Source: Pseudomonadota bacterium (GTDB lineage: Bacteria > Myxococcota_A > UBA796 > CAJQPC01). From it: a stretch of DNA of 64,000 nt. Under the pieces are notes generated by a model. The model was not told where the DNA came from, ran no database searches, and saw only the letters and a list, made by a program, of their open reading frames with translations. Where the stretch lies: the NCBI GenBank assembly GCA_024228935.1, contig JAAESX010000116.1, forward strand, positions 49,336 to 113,335, in the 5' to 3' direction. The first letter of the stretch is position 1, and every line of letters starts with the position of its first letter. Below are positions 61,471 to 64,000 of the stretch, in pieces. A program made the translations under genes and the position numbers.

Positions 61471-62118
61471 ATGAGTGCCTTGATCTTGAGCCTGACCCTT
61501 ACCGCGTGCGGCGACAAGGACCCGACCACCGACTCCGGTGTCGAGGAGACCGACGCCGACACCGACGCCGACTCGGACAGCGACACCGACGCCGACAGCG
61601 ATGCGGACACCGACGCCGACAGCGATGCGGACACCGACGCCGACACCGACGCCGACGTCGTAACCACAGAGGTGGACGCCTCGGGCGGTGAGAACTGGGT
61701 CTACTACGACCTCGAGACCCAGAGCGTCGTGACCCCGGGCGAACCGGACACCGACACCGCCTGGGACCTGGCGTTCCAGCGCTATGCCGTCCACCTAAAC
61801 GGCGGCATCAGCGGCCCCGGCGCGGTCCAGGTCGCGCCGTACGAGGGCTACTACGACGCGTTCGACGAGAACACGCAGGCGCCGCCCCACGGCTGGATCA
61901 CCGACCGCGAAGACGAGGATGGTGACGGCGAAGACGAGTACGCGATGGGCGGCTGGTACGACTACGACAGCGCGACGCACCAGCTGGCACCAGCCGACGT
62001 CCTGTACTTCGTCGACACCGGCGACGACTTCTACCGACTCCGGTTCTTGAGCTACTACGACGAGAGCGGCAATTCGGGGATCCTCTCCTTCGAGTCGGGC
62101 GCGGTCGAGTCCTACTGA
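61471..62118 (+). CDS. HmuY-family haem-binding lipoprotein
   Basis: The 215-residue lipoprotein begins MSALILSLTLTACGDKDPTT with a lipobox. An Asp/Thr/Ala/Ser repeat linker (residues 28-62) extends it from the membrane. The HmuY domain has ENWVYYDLETQSVVTPGEPD, the hallmark TAWDLAFQRYAVHLNGGISG, and GWYDYDSATHQLAPADVLYF. The His and Met axial ligands cannot be assigned confidently; His residues lie in AVHLNGG, PPHGWITD and SATHQL. It is a paralogue of the preceding frame-disrupted gene and follows it by 16 bases. It probably captures haem at the cell surface and delivers it to the receptor. Confidence 0.85.
   Translation: MSALILSLTLTACGDKDPTTDSGVEETDADTDADSDSDTDADSDADTDADSDADTDADTDADVVTTEVDASGGENWVYYDLETQSVVTPGEPDTDTAWDLAFQRYAVHLNGGISGPGAVQVAPYEGYYDAFDENTQAPPHGWITDREDEDGDGEDEYAMGGWYDYDSATHQLAPADVLYFVDTGDDFYRLRFLSYYDESGNSGILSFESGAVESY
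61552..61656 (+). repeat. Asp-rich coding repeat in the HmuY linker
   Basis: The linker is built from 6- and 24-base units encoding Asp-Thr-Asp-Ala-Asp-Ser-Asp-Ala. The 24-base unit occurs twice with almost no change. It gives an acidic, extended stalk after the lipid-modified Cys. Such repeats expand and contract easily. Confidence 0.75.
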
Positions 62119-62170
62119 CGAACAGATCCCGCCTGCCCCGTATCCCTCCGGCGAACCCACCCACGCAGGG

Positions 62171-63655
62171 TCAGGCGCGCTGGGATAGCCGCCGTGCCCG
62201 CCATGCTGCGGGCTCCAACTCCAGGACTCGGTTGGCGGGCCAGGCGTTCAGCTGGGGCAGGACATCTCTCAGATACAGCCAGGGGTCGATGGCGTTGACC
62301 ATGCAGCTTCCGATCAGCGAGAACCAGGTCGCTGCGGTCTGTGCACCGCCCTCGGAGCCTGCAAACAGCCAGTTCTTTTGGCCGACGACGGGTTGTCGAA
62401 GCAGCAGCTCACTGATGTTGTTGTGCGCGGGGATGTTCCCGTCGTCGATGAAGACGACCAAGGTGTCCCACTGGCGAAGGACGTAGTTGGCGGCCTTGGC
62501 CAGGGGCGTTTTCGGGGGTTCGCTCAGACTCAGCGCCTGGCACCAGGCGCGGAATGCCTGAAGAATCGGCCAGGTCGTGGCCCGTCGCTGTCGCGCCCTG
62601 TCGTCGGGGGACAGCTCGCGGAAGACCCGCTCCATCTGGAAGACCTCTCGGATGGTCTCCAGGGCGTGGTGGACGTGGCGGGGGTCGGTGTCGCGTGCCT
62701 CCCAGAACTTGCGGCGGGCGTGGGCCCAGCAGCCGGCTCGAACCACACCTTCCTTGGAGGCCGCGCGGTTGAACGAACTGCCGCCATCGGCGACCAAGGT
62801 GCCCTGGAAGTCGGCCAGGATCTGTGCGGGATGGTCTCCGGTGCCCTCGCGGGCGTAGGTGTAGACGACGCGGTCGGTGCAGGCCCAGGTGTACAGGTGG
62901 CCGCGGTGGGGCTTGTTGCGGCGGCCCTCGAGGACCTTGAAGCCCGTGGCGTCCGACTGCAACCAGCTGCCCGCCGTCAGCTCCGCCAGCATGGCGCGGA
63001 CCAGCACGGACGCCGGCTGGGCAGCCTGCTGGACCCAGTCGCAGACCGTGCTCAGGGGCAGGTCGACGCCCTCCCGTCGAAAGCGGCGGACCTGCCGGTC
63101 CAGCGGCATGTGGTCGGCGTACTTGTCGACGACGATCTTGGCGACCAGGCCGTTGCCAGGCAGGCCCCGCTCGATGACGAAGTCCGGGCCCTCGGCGGTG
63201 ACCACGCCCGCGCCGGGGTGCTCGGGACACGCACACTTCTCGCGCAGGATGCGCAGCCGCCGAAAGTAGCCGGGGATGTACTCGATGCGCTCGGCTTCGT
63301 CCTCGCCGAAGGTCTTCAGCGCGTCTCCGCACTCCGAACAGGCGGTGTCGTCGGGGACCGTGCAGGCGACGACCTCTTCGGGCAGCTCCGGCGGCGGCTT
63401 GCGGCGTCCATGAGGCTTCGCTCGGCGCGTGCGCTTCGGCTCGGGCTCGGCGGCGACCTCAGGACGCTCGGCTCCCCACAGGGCCAGCTGCGCGGGGGTG
63501 GGCTCGAAGCGCTCTCGGGGCGTGCCCAGGACCTGCTGCTTCAGCTGGGCGATCTCGCGCTGGAGCCGCGAGATCGCCGACTCGACCGCGGCCAGCTCGG
63601 CGTCGCGCTTGGCCAGCTGCGCTCGAAGGGAAGCAATCTCCTGGTCCTTGTCCAC
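62171..63655 (-). CDS. tnpC: IS66 transposase TnpC
   Basis: The 494-residue transposase has an N-terminal coiled coil (ASLRAQLAKRDAELAAVESA). A zinc-binding region follows (DDTACSECGDALKTFGEDEA, LREKCACPEHPGAG), then the DDE domain with Asp in WLQSDATGFKVLEGRR and a second acidic site in VADGGSSFNRAA. The C-terminal IS66 motif has the likely catalytic Glu in NISELLLRQPVVGQKNWLFA. All domains are intact, so it is probably active. It is the most upstream-complete gene of the element in this window. It starts 32 bases after the TnpB stop. Confidence 0.93.
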   Translation of the reverse strand: MDKDQEIASLRAQLAKRDAELAAVESAISRLQREIAQLKQQVLGTPRERFEPTPAQLALWGAERPEVAAEPEPKRTRRAKPHGRRKPPPELPEEVVACTVPDDTACSECGDALKTFGEDEAERIEYIPGYFRRLRILREKCACPEHPGAGVVTAEGPDFVIERGLPGNGLVAKIVVDKYADHMPLDRQVRRFRREGVDLPLSTVCDWVQQAAQPASVLVRAMLAELTAGSWLQSDATGFKVLEGRRNKPHRGHLYTWACTDRVVYTYAREGTGDHPAQILADFQGTLVADGGSSFNRAASKEGVVRAGCWAHARRKFWEARDTDPRHVHHALETIREVFQMERVFRELSPDDRARQRRATTWPILQAFRAWCQALSLSEPPKTPLAKAANYVLRQWDTLVVFIDDGNIPAHNNISELLLRQPVVGQKNWLFAGSEGGAQTAATWFSLIGSCMVNAIDPWLYLRDVLPQLNAWPANRVLELEPAAWRARRLSQRA

Positions 63656-63687
63656 ACCTGGCTCCTAGTGCGTGAGGGAGGACTTGT

Positions 63688-64000
63688 CTAGGCTTTTCTG
63701 GACGGCTCCCAGCGTGCCCCTGGCTGGAGACGGACCAACTGCAGGGCCTCGAGCTCCGCGCGCGACAGAACGACGCCCACAGCCTCCTCGTGGAACTGTG
63801 GCAGCCGGAAACGGCCCTTCTCCAGGCGCTTGTACAGCAGGCAGAAGCCGCCTCGGTCCCACCACAACAGCTTCAGCGCCGTTCGGCGACGGTTGTGGAA
63901 CACGAAGACGTGGCCGCTGGTCGGGGCGCCGTCCAGGACACGACGGACCTCGCCCGACAGCCCGTCGAGGACCCGCTGTGGAGCAGTTGCGGAAGTCCGC
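63688..64000 (-). CDS. tnpB: IS66 Orf2 accessory protein TnpB, partial
   Basis: This is the IS66 Orf2-like accessory protein, needed with TnpA and TnpC for transposition. The visible 103 residues run off the right edge and include the family core: LDGLSGEVRRVL, GHVFVFHNRRRTALKLLWWD and GFCLLYKRLEKGRFRLP, ending in LSRAELEALQLVRLQPGARW. Typical length is 110-120, so only the first few residues are missing. It precedes tnpC on the same strand. Confidence 0.88.
   Translation of the reverse strand, partial: RTSATAPQRVLDGLSGEVRRVLDGAPTSGHVFVFHNRRRTALKLLWWDRGGFCLLYKRLEKGRFRLPQFHEEAVGVVLSRAELEALQLVRLQPGARWEPSRKA

Larger units (their letters stand above)
62171..64000 (-). mobile_element. IS66-family insertion sequence, partial
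   Basis: Two genes of an IS66-type element, tnpB and tnpC, lie in the normal order on the minus strand; tnpA and the far end lie beyond the window. The near end should be between the HmuY stop at 62118 and the tnpC stop at 62171, but the usual IS66 terminal sequence beginning GTAA was not found there. The target duplication therefore cannot be named. The element borders the haem locus without disrupting a visible gene. Confidence 0.75.

Noticed and set aside
62119..62170. Left terminal inverted repeat of the IS66 element
   Set aside because: No GTAA-type IS66 end was recognisable in this gap, and the other end lies outside the window, so it cannot be confirmed.

Overview
The window is about 64 kb of GC-rich DNA with the look of an uncultured Myxococcota or deltaproteobacterial genome. 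The grounds are: many short-signal lipoproteins with Asp/Ser/Thr-rich linkers (three begin with a Cys-Gly-Asp-Lys-x-Pro pattern), several hybrid and orphan two-component proteins, many small outer-membrane beta-barrels, an SpmA-SpmB fusion, and tightly overlapping ATGA/GTGA gene starts. No rRNA, tRNA or CRISPR array was seen. The taxonomic placement is inference; no marker gene was compared.

Layout. 1-5.2 kb: ArsR regulator with an AHSA1/SRPBCC partner, a YgiQ radical-SAM protein, a GNAT acetyltransferase, TagI and a lamin-tail lipoprotein; three of these reading frames are broken. 5.2-10.4 kb: GMC dehydrogenase with its Tat-exported small subunit, a coiled-coil membrane protein with a TonB-C-like partner, and the SpmAB fusion. 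10.5-19.4 kb: two tandem PATAN/DUF4388-like and TPR-like paralogues, a frameshifted Fpg/Nei glycosylase, a histidine kinase with CheY, a REC-pseudokinase-REC protein, phosphatidylserine decarboxylase, and a 29-residue membrane peptide. 19.4-34.9 kb: MutS2, two beta-barrels, a DUF4132 remnant, ElaA, an M23 peptidase, a double-DTG aspartic protease, arginine deiminase, a universal stress protein, an AsmA-like/GT51 fusion and a low-complexity barrel protein. 34.9-43.9 kb: one seven-gene minus-strand operon of REC-kinase, two methyltransferases, a kinase-REC-kinase hybrid, and a Gld-like ABC permease, GldG and DUF4340 set. 44-52.6 kb: a 1028-residue HExxH protein of unknown function, a possible GAF protein, a large possible acetyltransferase, a barrel, a vWA lipoprotein and a CxxCH beta-propeller lipoprotein.

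The most coherent system lies at 53.0-62.1 kb. A Fur-box control region (58.90-58.97 kb) separates two divergent arms. Leftward runs a four-gene overlapping operon: polytopic membrane protein, ExbB/TolQ-like channel, DUF2149, and a 1445-residue CobN-family chelatase with a membrane segment at each end. Rightward runs a TonB-dependent receptor and two HmuY-family haemophore lipoproteins. The set has the content of the Bacteroidetes hmuYRSTUV haem-acquisition operon, in which the CobN-like HmuS has been proposed to remove iron from haem. Here it is rearranged into an iron-regulated bidirectional locus. An IS66 element follows it and runs off the right edge.

Seven reading-frame disruptions are visible. 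Four are single-base changes in runs of 4-6 G or C, one is a single-base loss not tied to a run, and two are nonsense codons at a conserved Cys and at a probable Trp. Residual assembly error is at least as likely as true pseudogenisation for most of them.
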